A program made the translations under genes and the position numbers. The notes below the pieces were generated by a model. The model had not been told where the DNA came from and did not search any database. It was given only the letters and a program-made list of their open reading frames with translations. A DNA stretch of 64,000 nucleotides from CAYXSX01 sp964467925 (GTDB taxonomy: Bacteria > Pseudomonadota > Alphaproteobacteria > Micavibrionales > Micavibrionaceae). The stretch's first letter is position 1. Every line of letters starts with the position of its first letter. The stretch covers positions 496,001-560,000 of the forward strand of contig CAYXSX010000001.1 in the NCBI GenBank assembly GCA_964467925.1. The letters run 5' to 3'. Positions 1 to 10,600 of the stretch are shown here, piece after piece.

Positions 1-941
1 AAGAGAAAAAACCGCATATCGTAATCCTGGATATAGAGATGCCCGTGATGGACGGCATTACCGCCCTTCCTAAAATACTGGCCGCCAGCCCGGAAACGAA
101 AGTGATCATGTTTTCCAGCCTGACGGAAAAAGGGGCGAGCATCACCTTGCGCGCGATGGCGCTGGGCGCGGTGGAATGTCTTGTGAAGCCGACCTCCACT
201 TCGGTTCCCGGCGCGGATACGGATTTCGACCGCCGCCTGCTTACCCTGATCAAGGGGCTGGTGCCCGCGCCAAGACGGACATCAACGGGCGCTGTGCAAA
301 CCCGTTCGGCAACACCCGGCCTCTTCGGCAAAACCTATACGCTGCGCCCCATGTCCACAGGGTACACCGGAAAACCGGAAATCGTTGCCATCGGCAGCTC
401 GACCGGAGGCCCTCCCGCACTGTTCAAGGTCATCAAAAGCTTTACGGGTTTTAACGTTCCTATTGTTATCACCCAGCATATGCCCGCGACCTTTACCAAA
501 ATTCTGGCCGAACATATCACCCAGCAAACCGGAATACCCGCCCACGAAGCCGAAGAAGGGATGGTTTTGCAAAACGGCCATGCCTATGTAGCCAAAGGCG
601 GCTATCATATGCTACTCAAACACAAGATCATCGAAACGGTGATTCATCTCGATGACGGGCCGCTTGAAAATTTCTGCAAGCCCGCGGTCGATCCGATGCT
701 GCGCTCCGTGGCCGAGATTTACGGGAAGAAAACACTGGCCGTTATCCTGACCGGAATGGGGCATGACGGGATGGAAGGTGCGAAAATTCTCGCCGCTCAA
801 GGTGCAAGGGTCATCGCACAGGACGAAGCCTCCAGCATAGTCTGGGGCATGCCGGGCGCGGCAGCAGAGGCGGGAATTTGCAATGCGGTCTTGCCGCTTG
901 ACCAGATAGGGCCGTTGGTCCGCAGAGTTGTGTTAGGGTAA
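1..941 (+). CDS. cheB: CheB protein-glutamate methylesterase/deamidase (5' end outside window)
   Basis: CheB removes methyl groups from chemoreceptor glutamates and deamidates glutamines, resetting receptor sensitivity. The reading frame is open to the left edge (frame of base 3), so the start is missing. The first visible residues are the phosphoacceptor strand of a receiver domain (VILDIEMPVMDG, where D of LDIE is the phosphorylated Asp). After a linker comes the methylesterase domain with the catalytic Ser motif GSSTGGP, the His motif ITQHMP and the Asp motif TGMGHDGMEG, so the catalytic triad looks intact. cheR starts 3 bases after its stop, which indicates one chemotaxis operon continuing to the left. 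The frame has an internal ATG at 39, but that lies inside the receiver domain and is not a real start. Confidence 0.96.
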   Translation, partial: EKKPHIVILDIEMPVMDGITALPKILAASPETKVIMFSSLTEKGASITLRAMALGAVECLVKPTSTSVPGADTDFDRRLLTLIKGLVPAPRRTSTGAVQTRSATPGLFGKTYTLRPMSTGYTGKPEIVAIGSSTGGPPALFKVIKSFTGFNVPIVITQHMPATFTKILAEHITQQTGIPAHEAEEGMVLQNGHAYVAKGGYHMLLKHKIIETVIHLDDGPLENFCKPAVDPMLRSVAEIYGKKTLAVILTGMGHDGMEGAKILAAQGARVIAQDEASSIVWGMPGAAAEAGICNAVLPLDQIGPLVRRVVLG

Positions 942-944
942 AGC

Positions 945-1775
945 ATGAATATTACCGATTTTGAAATTTACAAAGACCTTCTCAAGGAACAATCCGGCCT
1001 CGTTCTGGGGCAGGAAAAAATATACCTGATCGAATCCCGCCTGAGCCCCATCGCAAAAAAATGGGGGTTCGATAATCTGGATGCCATGACCTGGGCGTTA
1101 AAGGGTGTGCCGGATTACAGACTGGTCTATGACATTGTGCAGGCAATGACCACGAACGAAACATCGTTCTTCCGCGATACGCGCCCTTTCGAGCTGTTCA
1201 CCGATTTCGTCCTGCCCGAGGCCATGAAAAAATGCGCGGCGCGTAAAAAAATCCGTATCTGGTGCGCGGCGGCCTCGAGCGGTCAGGAGCCCTACTCCAT
1301 CGCCATGCTGCTGAAGGAACGCAGCGCGCAGCTCGCGGGCTGGAACATAGAGATCATCGGCACGGATATATCGCGCGAAATTCTGGCGCAGGCGAGCGAA
1401 GGCTCCTATACCCAGTTCGAGGTGCAGCGGGGCCTGCCTATCCAGATGCTGGTTAAATATTTCAAACAGGTCGATAAGAAATGGAACCTGGATAACGAGA
1501 TTAAAAACATGGTGAAATACCAGTATTTCAACCTACTGGAGCCTATGACCTCTTTGGGAATTTTTGACATTGTTTTTTGCCGCAACGTTCTTATTTACTT
1601 CGATGATGCCGATAAAAAACAGATACTCGAGCGTATGACCCGTCAGATGACCGATGATGCTGTGCTTTTGCTTGGCGGGGCGGAAACGGTTCTAGGGATA
1701 ACGGACGCTCTGAAACCTGTCGTAGATAAACGCGGGCTTTACGCCAAACCGGATAATCCGCTGACCAAGAAATAA
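945..1775 (+). CDS. cheR: CheR chemotaxis protein methyltransferase
   Basis: CheR methylates chemoreceptor glutamates with S-adenosylmethionine, opposing CheB. The 276-residue length fits the family. An N-terminal helical domain (about residues 1-75) is followed by the Rossmann-type catalytic domain. Landmarks are NETSFFRD, the SAM-binding loop WCAAASSGQEPYS, the acidic end GTDIS, and the late motif FCRNVLIYFD. The gene directly follows cheB with a 3-base gap, so the two adaptation enzymes are almost certainly co-transcribed. It has no C-terminal pentapeptide-binding TPR or receptor-tethering extension. Confidence 0.96.
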   Translation: MNITDFEIYKDLLKEQSGLVLGQEKIYLIESRLSPIAKKWGFDNLDAMTWALKGVPDYRLVYDIVQAMTTNETSFFRDTRPFELFTDFVLPEAMKKCAARKKIRIWCAAASSGQEPYSIAMLLKERSAQLAGWNIEIIGTDISREILAQASEGSYTQFEVQRGLPIQMLVKYFKQVDKKWNLDNEIKNMVKYQYFNLLEPMTSLGIFDIVFCRNVLIYFDDADKKQILERMTRQMTDDAVLLLGGAETVLGITDALKPVVDKRGLYAKPDNPLTKK

Positions 1776-1875
1776 CAGCGCAAAAGCAGGAAATCAGGCA
1801 CTTGCCAAGGCCGGAATTTGCGCGTAAAACCCTGACTTCCGGTTTATTATACGAAGAATTTAAAGAAGGTATTTC

Positions 1876-3480
1876 ATGAGTGACAAAGCCATTTCCGCCG
1901 CCCGCACCGTCAAAATAAAGCGCGCGCTTATTTCCGTCTCCGACAAGACAGGCATTGCCGATTTCGCGGAAAAACTGCATGGCTACGGCGTTGAAATCCT
2001 GTCCACGGGCGGTACGTCGCGCCTTCTGGCCGAGGCCGGAATTCCGGTCAAGGACGTATCGGACCACACCGGATTCCCTGAAATCATGGACGGACGTGTA
2101 AAAACCCTTCACCCCACCATTCACGGCGGTATCCTTGCCGTGCGCCAGAATAAAGATCACCGTGCCGCCATGGAAGCAAGCGGCATTGCCGACATCGACA
2201 TGGTGGTGGTCAACCTCTATCCTTTCGTCCAGACGGTTCAGGGCGGCGGCGATTTCGAAGAATGCATCGAAAATATCGATATCGGCGGCCCGGCGATGAT
2301 CCGTGCAGCGGCAAAAAACCACAATGACGTGACCATTATCACGGATCCGCAGGATTACGCCCGCGTGTTACAGGATATGGAAGAAAATCAGGGCGCGGTG
2401 ACCTATTCCACCCGTAAAAAGCTGGCGGCCAATGCTTACGCCCTGACCGCGACATACGATTCAAACATCGCAAGCTGGTTCGCCGCGCAAGGAGAGGAAG
2501 ATTTCCCCCGCCGCATCAGCTTCTCCGGCACACTCAAGCAAACTTTGCGTTACGGCGAAAACCCGCATCAGAAGGCGGGGCTGTACCTGATGGACAACTC
2601 CATGCGCCCCGGCGCCGCGCGGGCAACACAGGTGCAAGGCAAGGAGCTTTCGTATAACAACCTGAACGACACCGACGCCGCTTTCGAGCTTGTTGCCGAA
2701 TTCGACAATCCCGCACTGGCCATTATCAAGCATGCCAACCCTTGCGGTGTTGCATGTGACGAAGACCTTCTGAAAGCTTATGAACGGGCAAGACTCTGCG
2801 ATCCCGTCAGCGCCTTTGGCGGCATTATCGCCATGAACCGCCCGCTTACCGCCGCACTAGCAAGCGAGATCGTCAAAAGCTTCGTAGAGGTGATTATCGC
2901 TCCTTCCGTGGAAACCGGTGCAATCGACATCCTGAAAACCAAGGATAAAATCCGCGTGCTGACCACCGGCTCCATGCCCGATCCGCTGAAACGCCACCGC
3001 ATGGTAACCCGCGTGGCGGGCGGCCTTCTGGTGCAGGATGCCGATACGGGCCGTGTGGCCGACGAAGACTTGAAAGTCGTTACCGACCGCGAACCGACGC
3101 CGCAGGAGCTTAAAGACATGATCTTTGCCTTCCGCGTGGCCAAACACGTGAAATCCAACACCATCGTCTACGCCAAGGATAATGCGACCGTCGGTATCGG
3201 CGCAGGCCAGATGAGCCGTGTGGACGCCGCCCGCATAGCTGCGTGGAAGGCCGCCGAAGCGGCCAAAGAGGCCGGATTGCCCGAGCCCCTAACCAAAGGC
3301 TCCGTTGTGGCGTCCGACGCCTTTTTCCCCTTCGCCGACGGCCTTATTTCAGCAGCCGAAGCGGGCGTAACCGCGGTTATCCAGCCCGGCGGCTCCATCC
3401 GCGACGAAGAAGTCATCGAAGCCGCCAATGAACGTGGCCTTGCCATGGTTTTCACCGGAATGCGGCACTTTAAGCATTAG
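1876..3480 (+). CDS. purH: Bifunctional AICAR formyltransferase / IMP cyclohydrolase PurH
   Basis: PurH carries out the last two steps of de novo IMP synthesis: formylation of AICAR with 10-formyl-THF, then cyclization to IMP. The 534-residue length is typical. The N-terminal MGS-like cyclohydrolase domain begins with RALISVSDKTGI and contains GGTSRLL and DGRVKTLHP. The C-terminal transformylase domain carries the catalytic Lys-His pair in IKHANPCG and ends with QPGGSIRDEEVI. A Shine-Dalgarno-like AAAGAAGG precedes the ATG. It stands alone here, but purC lies about 45 kb downstream. A 100-base gap separates it from cheR, so it probably has its own promoter. Confidence 0.97.
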   Translation: MSDKAISAARTVKIKRALISVSDKTGIADFAEKLHGYGVEILSTGGTSRLLAEAGIPVKDVSDHTGFPEIMDGRVKTLHPTIHGGILAVRQNKDHRAAMEASGIADIDMVVVNLYPFVQTVQGGGDFEECIENIDIGGPAMIRAAAKNHNDVTIITDPQDYARVLQDMEENQGAVTYSTRKKLAANAYALTATYDSNIASWFAAQGEEDFPRRISFSGTLKQTLRYGENPHQKAGLYLMDNSMRPGAARATQVQGKELSYNNLNDTDAAFELVAEFDNPALAIIKHANPCGVACDEDLLKAYERARLCDPVSAFGGIIAMNRPLTAALASEIVKSFVEVIIAPSVETGAIDILKTKDKIRVLTTGSMPDPLKRHRMVTRVAGGLLVQDADTGRVADEDLKVVTDREPTPQELKDMIFAFRVAKHVKSNTIVYAKDNATVGIGAGQMSRVDAARIAAWKAAEAAKEAGLPEPLTKGSVVASDAFFPFADGLISAAEAGVTAVIQPGGSIRDEEVIEAANERGLAMVFTGMRHFKH

Positions 3481-3497
3481 AGCGTAACACTCTCTTC

Positions 3498-3623
3498 GTC
3501 ATTCCGGCGGTCGAGCGCATGCGAGGCTTAAACAGCCGGAATCCATATGTGGCAGGCAAAGCCTGCCGTCCTTAACGGATCCCCGCAGTATAAGCGTTGC
3601 TAACGCAACGCCGCGGGGATGAC
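3498..3623. repeat. Dispersed compound palindromic repeat, copy 1
   Basis: It begins GTCATTCCGG and ends GCGGGGATGAC, so the outer ends are an inverted GTCAT/ATGAC pair. Inside are further stems: a CCGGC...GCCGG-type pair, GGCAGGC/GCCTGCC, and GCGTTGC/GCAACGC. The layout GTCAT-stem-ATCC(A)-spacer-GGAT-stem-ATGAC recurs at five other sites in this window. It lies immediately after purH, where it could act as a transcript end or mRNA-stability element. It occupies most of the 347-base gap 3481-3827. The rest of the gap is AT-rich leader for the next gene with no clear promoter. Confidence 0.85.
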
Positions 3624-3827
3624 ATGAAAGCAACCAGCTAAATTTCCCATAACCATTTGTCATTCCACAAAAATCCGCTCTCACCGCGGATCTTAACTAA
3701 ATCTTTATATTTCATAATTATCATGGGCTCATAAATTGGGCTCATTGTAAGCCCATCGGCGAACAAAAATGATAGCTAACAGTATGAGATTTAAAGAAAA
3801 AATTGAAACCAGCCTGGAGACACTCTA

Positions 3828-4538
3828 ATGCCAATACCATTATTGGGTCCCCTTATGTTGATTGGAAGCACTGTCGTCACAACCATTGGCGGCATTTGGT
3901 TCACCAAAAAATATGGTGAGGATGTAAACAAGGCGATAGATAATCCTGAAGAGGCGGAAAAGCTGGCAGACAAGGCAGCTGAAGATGCCAAAAAGCTTGC
4001 AGGCAAAGCCGCGATAGAAGCCGCAGGTGCCATCGACTCCACCATAGATTATGTGACAAATCCAGACCGCGCGCTAAAGGATGCAAAGGATGCCGCTGCC
4101 GAAGCAGAAACCCTATACCAAGAATACCAGAAAACAGGCAGCCTTAAAGCTCTTGCTGAAGCGCGTTTTGGACAAAAACCTCCTGCCGATGCCACCCCGC
4201 CCGTTGTTTTAGCAAGCGCAAACAATGGAGGAGACGCTCCGGCAGTTCCTCCCCCTGCTCCGCCAGCACCTATAGTACGCCAACCTGAAAAGCCCAAAGA
4301 GGAAGAGGGAAGTCTTGTGAGCTGGTTCAAAAAGCAAGTCATGGGCATTGTGCCCTCTTTCGAAACGAAGGATGCGCTGGGCCTTCTAGGCGGTGCAGGC
4401 GGCCTTGGCGGGCTTTTTGCGGGTGTAACAAAGGGAAACTGGTCTTTTGCAATTATTGGCGGTCTCCTCCTGACAGGTGCGCTGCTCTACTGGATGAACA
4501 GCGAACCGGAGCCGGGGCCGGAACCGCAAATGGTTTAA
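3828..4538 (+). CDS. Small Ala-rich membrane protein of unknown function
   Basis: Not a family I recognise. The 236 residues comprise a hydrophobic N-terminus (about residues 1-25), an Ala/Lys/Glu-rich helical stretch (about 36-110) likely to form a coiled coil, a Pro-rich linker with PPPAPPAP (about 135-160), and a C-terminal Gly-rich hydrophobic hairpin (about 185-227) ending in an acidic Pro-Glu tail. The next gene, the giant protein, has the same kinds of parts (Ala-rich coil, Pro/Ala linker, Gly-rich hydrophobic block near the C-terminus) and starts 76 bases downstream. The two may be co-expressed membrane partners. That partnership is an inference from layout only. Confidence 0.7.
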   Translation: MPIPLLGPLMLIGSTVVTTIGGIWFTKKYGEDVNKAIDNPEEAEKLADKAAEDAKKLAGKAAIEAAGAIDSTIDYVTNPDRALKDAKDAAAEAETLYQEYQKTGSLKALAEARFGQKPPADATPPVVLASANNGGDAPAVPPPAPPAPIVRQPEKPKEEEGSLVSWFKKQVMGIVPSFETKDALGLLGGAGGLGGLFAGVTKGNWSFAIIGGLLLTGALLYWMNSEPEPGPEPQMV

Positions 4539-4614
4539 AAAATTTACCGTATTAACCAAAAAGTAAGAATTTTTAAGTATTTAGGAAGTGTAATTAAAGG
4601 AGTTTAAGACTGAG

Positions 4615-7600
4615 ATGGCGGACAAGAACGCCTTAACATTTGGATTAAATTTCACGGATCCCGCGCTTAAGGAACGCGTGACCGACCTGCTTGCACGGGA
4701 TGAATTAGCATCTTTGCGTCAGCTTGCCATGATGGCCCATGCTAGAGGCTTTAAGGAAGATGCCAATACTATCAGCCGCATTGCCGATATTTTTGAGAAC
4801 AGAGCAAAAATTCAAGCTTACTTTGAGCGGGAAGAAAACTGGGAAGCCACTCAAAGCTATATCGAGCAGGAAAAGGAATTTGCCGCCAAACACTTCCTGT
4901 TTGATCACAGCAAGCCGAAGCCCGAAGGATTATCTGCGGCAAAAGAAGCACTTTTCGCGGCGGAAGCACAAGTTTTAGGTGAACTGAATCAATACACCAC
5001 CGGACTTACAGAACTTAAAACCGCCCTTAAAGCCGCAGGAAAAATCGAAACCGAAGAATGGCGCAAATTCTTTGAAGAAGGTAAGGGAAAAGATTTCGGC
5101 TATGATGGTTCCGTCTTCCACGATGCGGAACTGGAAAGCCACAGAATAAGTGAAAAAGACCTCGCCGCCCATGAAAGCTTTATCAAGGCTTCCAAAATTC
5201 TTTATCAGATGGATACCGGAAAAAATTGGGAAGACGCCGCTGACAATAACGGTCTGGTCGAGGGAGAAACCATCGGTCAGTGGGGCATCAATTATATGTC
5301 CAGGTTCGAAAACCAGACAGGGAAACTGCTTACCGTTGCTTTTAGCGATCTCGAAAACGCGACGCCTGACCAGCAAATGGCGTTCCTTTATGCCTATAAC
5401 ACTTTCAGCTATTCACAAAACAACTGGGAAAGCTTTAAACGGGCGGTGGGCTATACAGCCGCCGATCCTGTGACTCTCGTTTCCATAGCCGCAGGTTTGG
5501 CAACCGGGGGGCTCGTCACTATAGCTTCTCAGAGCGCAAAAACCGCCGGCGTACAAACAATCAAGCAAATCGTCATACGTAGCGCAACCAGCACAACAGC
5601 CAAAATTCTTTCTACAACAATGGCAGCAGAAGGTACTCTTGAAGGTGGCGTACGAGCTCATGTAACGGAAAAGCTGAACGAAGCCACAGGCCGCGCTGAC
5701 TATAGTCTTTTAAATGTGGTTATTGGCGCAGGGGTCGGAGGGATTACTGATTTTCTGCTTGGGGGTATAATTGGCGCAGGGGCGGATTTTGCCGTAAGAA
5801 AGATTAGTAACTCCATAAGCGGCCTGTTTAAATCCAAGGTCACACCCCAAAATTTAACAGCCGCGCTCGACGTTATAGACGGAGAGATTACGCGCATTTA
5901 CGAAGCTGGCACCTCACCTGAAATCGGGCTTGACCTCTTTGGCCATAACACAAGGCAAATTGCTGATTTCATTGCCAGCGGAGAAGCGCCCCCAAATGAA
6001 ATAAAAAATCTCATTGAAGGTAACAAAACAGCGATTAGCAAGCTGTCGGATGCTTTGGAATCGCACGTAATCGAGTTTGAAGAAGGTTTAGCACAACTAA
6101 AAAAACATGCTAAAGACCCCGGTGTTACGAAGACCCTCTCCGAGGCAGAAATCGATGCCTTAAACGCAAGAATTGCACTTACAGAGAAAAAGATTACAGA
6201 ATTAAAACAGACCTCTCAATCTTTCAAAGAAGGTACGCCCGAACTTCTTGCAAAAATAGATGCCGCCGCTAACGCAGAAAATGTGGACACAACAGAACTG
6301 GCTGCCCTGCTCTATGAAAGTGCGGAACACATCGAGACCACAGGCAAAATAATGAAAGAGGCCCTCAACGGCCCTGAAACGGTGGGAGCAAATATACACG
6401 CCCCCGACGCTGCAAAACCGGACGCTCCCATTGCCGCAAGACCCGACGCCCCTGTTGCCGATCGTCCGGAAGCCCCGGAGGTAGGCGCAGTAGACGCATC
6501 GAATGCGCCTGCCGCTGCACGGCCTGAACCTGATGTAGAACAGTTATCCCGCATGGAATGGGGTTTTGACCGCACAGCAGAAGTTGACGCTGACGGCATG
6601 CCCATACCTCCGGCAACGGAAGCCGTTATGCAGCCCGTAAAACCTCCGGCGGCAACCGTACCGCCGACAGCACCGCTTGCGGAACAGCCCATCGTACATG
6701 AAGGTGATGCAGACATTACCATGGAAGAAATGTTTGCAAGTATTCGCAGGATCATAGACGGAGATGATGATCTTATTCCGCCAACGGCGCAAAGACCGGA
6801 CGCTCCCATTGCCGCAAGACCCGATGCTCCTGCTGCTGATCGTCTGGATGCCCCGGACGCAGAAACCGTTGACCCACCAAACGCCGATCTGCCGGAATCT
6901 GAAACAGTAAGATCGCCTGATGCCGAAACAGCCTCCGCTCCCGACGCTCCGGAAGCCACACGCCCCCAAGCAACCGAGACACCGGCAGCACACGTCGAGC
7001 ACACCGTTCTGCAGCCCGTTAAGGCGGACGTAACAACAGGAACAACGCATATACCGGACCTTGAAACGCCAGTAGCACCCGCCGCTGATCGTCCGATCGC
7101 TTCGAATGCAGAAGCAGTAGACGCCCCGAAGGCAGAAACGCCAGATGCGCCGAATGCCGCACGCCCAAGCGCGCCAGATGCCGAAGCAATAGAGGCGACA
7201 GACGTGGGCACGGCTTCTGCCGCGCGCGAGGCCGCGGGGGCCGCTGCCCGCCCGGCGAGCGCACAGGAACGCGAGATCGCGAAATCTATCCTGTTTAGCG
7301 CCGAGAACACGAAGGCGTTGAAGGGCAATACCGCCGGTCTAAACAATATCATTGAAACTTTCGGCGCCGGCTTTGCGCAAGCGGTCAAAGAAGGTACTAC
7401 GCGCGACTGGTTGCGCCTTGCCAAAAAAGATCAGGACCTGCTGAGCGAGGCCGGCGGTAAAACTCTGCGCAGCAAGGCCTTCCGCGAAATTCTGGACGGC
7501 ATTGATGCTCCTGAAAACCGCGCATTCTATGAAAATTTCGTGGATACCGCGTTTGACACTCTGAACGGCGGCCCCCGTTTCACCGCCGAAGACCTGACCA

Positions 7601-10600
7601 AAACCACAAATAACGAAGCCCTGAAATCCATGGCCCGTGACGGTCAATCAAGATTTAACAAAACCACGCAAGAACAAGGCGATAAGCCGCGTGACAACAT
7701 CGACCCGGAAACCATAATTCTTGACAACAACAACGCGGGCACGCCTCCGCCACCCTCTGCACCATCGTCTGCAACCGCCCCCTCAGGCTCCACAAGCCAT
7801 AAAACGGTCACAGGCGGCGCCCAAACGCAACACATCTATCATGTAACGGGTGACGTTCACATTCATAACGGCGAAGGTGGCGGTACAGGAAACGGCGCAG
7901 CCCGCGATTTCAACGGCGCCGCAAGCGACGCCGCAGCAGACGCCCCCGCTCCCACGAATGGAAGAGCCCAAGCCGAAGCGCATGCAGACGGCGAGGCTGA
8001 TCCCGCTGCCAGAGCCGACAACGAAGCCGAGACAACCGCAGTGAATGATGGTAATGCGAGCACTCTTGCAAGAGCGCCCGATCCGCCCCTCAGAGAAACC
8101 GAGTTGACCACTCCAATTAATAACGAAAGCAACCTGTTACCACCTCCGCGTACAACTTGGATGCATAGGGCGTTGCATTGGAACCCCTATGTAATGATTG
8201 GACGAATTTTTCCCCAAACATCTAATCCTGCGGATAACTTACCAAACGACTTAGCATTTGACCGCTATATCCTACCTTTTATTAATGCCGTAGACGACCG
8301 GTTAATAGGGACTGCCGATGGCATCAACACTTCGGACCTTGGCCCTGTAATGAGCCAACTTTCCAGCGACCTAAAACACATTACAGACAGAATAGGGGGA
8401 GGCAGCCATAGTTTAACCCCGCAGCAAGCCAAAGCAGAAAGCATCTCTCTACTTGAAAAATTCATCAACACTCACCGTGAAAAGCTTGATGCATTTGCAG
8501 ACTCAATGGCACCAATCGTTGACGAATTACAACTTGAAAAAGATCTGGCCGACCTAACATCACAATCAAAACAAGGCAGGGACAAAGGCAAGCATGTTGA
8601 CTTTAGCTCAGCAGCAGAGAAGGCAAAGCAATTAATAGAAAGATATGAAGGAACACCCAAGACAAGAACTTTTCATAATGCAGATGCATACATCACCGCG
8701 GCTGCTGATGGAGCCAAACAAAAATTCCATCTAGGCCATTTACAAGCCACAGCCATGTTAAATCATGCAAAAGCCCTTCAAAACGCAGCAAGAAACCTTA
8801 CCTCTCCTGATTTCTTGGACAAATATGCAGCACGCATAGAAAGAACACTGGGAAACGAGGATCCCAGAATTGTTACAAAAGGCTTTTTTGATGATTTACA
8901 CCTACTAACTCTGGAAGCCAAAGAAGCACATCTCAGAACAAATGATCGGGAAGCATCACAATCAATAATACCTAAAGCCACAGAAGCGAAGCTTCAAGAC
9001 GTCAACAGATTAAGGGTTAGCTTACGGAGAGGCTATATAAATCCACACAAAAGAGTGATGGCAGTAAAAGATCCATCACAGGAGAATAACATCGAAGCCA
9101 TTGTTATGGATATTGAAACCATGGATCCATCGGACAAAAGTAACGCTAGACAGCTTTTGGGCCTCATTATCCAAGGCTACGAATATGGTGGAGACCATGA
9201 AATTATAGAAGCCATTGAACGGCTTAATTATAGAGCTGGCAAAGCCAAAAAGCACCAACTTCTTGATGAACTGGTTAGAGAGTTTGAAGGCCCGGTAGAC
9301 AGCAGAAACAAAGGTGGAGATCATTTTAAATATTTTGAAGAATATCTTCCCCATGTTATGAGCGTCCCACACAGCCCTTATGCATGGGCTCAAAGGGATG
9401 TCCGCGACATATTTTCGAGATGGAGTTACAAATTTCACCATGCCCGAAAGTTTCCGGGTGCTGGTAAAATCCTTTCGACCCCTGGAAGTATGTACTTTAT
9501 AACAAATCCTGCAATTTATGTCTGGAAAGCTAGCTCAGCTCATCTACTAGGTCGCAAATTAATAACCGTCAAAGATCCAGATGGAAAAGACGTTCTTAAA
9601 ATTCAGTGGCCATGGGATATAGAAAAAGCAGAAGGATCATCGAACTTCCAGCACTTTAGAGCTGTAGGATGGGAATTTGCGAAATCTCCTCTTAAAGCGG
9701 CATGGAACATTTCCACCTTACCTTTAAAGCCTGGAATTATGACCGTTAAGTTTGCAGCAAACAACCATGTCATAAGAAATGTTGCTTTATACAGTACAGG
9801 AGTTGGTTTAGGTTTAATTGCTTTAGAAGAAGGTATAGAAGAATGGATGCCCGAAAGCTGGCACGACGGGTGGTTCACAGACGAAGAAGGGAATTTAATA
9901 GTTCCAGAGGTTGTACCATATATCGGAGGAAATCACTGGGATATAGGCGCTCGAGCAGGTACAGGTCTGGGACTTACTATTGCAGACTACGCTTTAGCTC
10001 CTCTTCGTTGGGGCCTTTACCCATATAAATATGCATCTAAAGTTTTCTTAAATCAGGATAGCATTCTGGGACTTGGCCTACAGCCTGAGCATTTAAGTCT
10101 AGACGGAGGATTTGGAGGATATATCGATCCAATTGGCTGGAATAGGTATCTAGGAGATCGTGGCTGGAAAAACTATCGTGAAGCTATAAACACCCTCACC
10201 GCCGCCATCACCCCCATGGACGATGCACAAGTCTTGGAAATCATTAAAGGAGCCGACGATGCCACGTTCCGCAAGGAGTATGAAAATCTAACAGCGGCGG
10301 AAGCCAAGAAAAAGCTGCTGGAGATGCTTGGCAAAGCGAAAGAAGCCACAGAAGCAGGCAAAGACGAATACGACGAAAAAATCGAAACGCTGGAAGAGGC
10401 CGTCAAGAAACATGACGAGGCCGTAAAAACCGCCGCCGACGCGGCAGCTGATAAGGATAAAAAGGATGCCGATGCCGCAGCAAGCAAAGACAAGAAAGAC
10501 GATGATTCCGCCGCCGACAAAGACAAAAAGGCTCCTGCAGCCGAGAAGGACAAAAAGGACCCCGCAGCCGCAACCGACAAAGATAAAAAAGATGACGTGG

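Noticed and set aside
6312..7424. 370-residue minus-strand frame opposite the giant gene linker
   Set aside because: Low-complexity Ser/Ala/Gly product caused by the repeated Pro-Asp-Ala codons on the plus strand.
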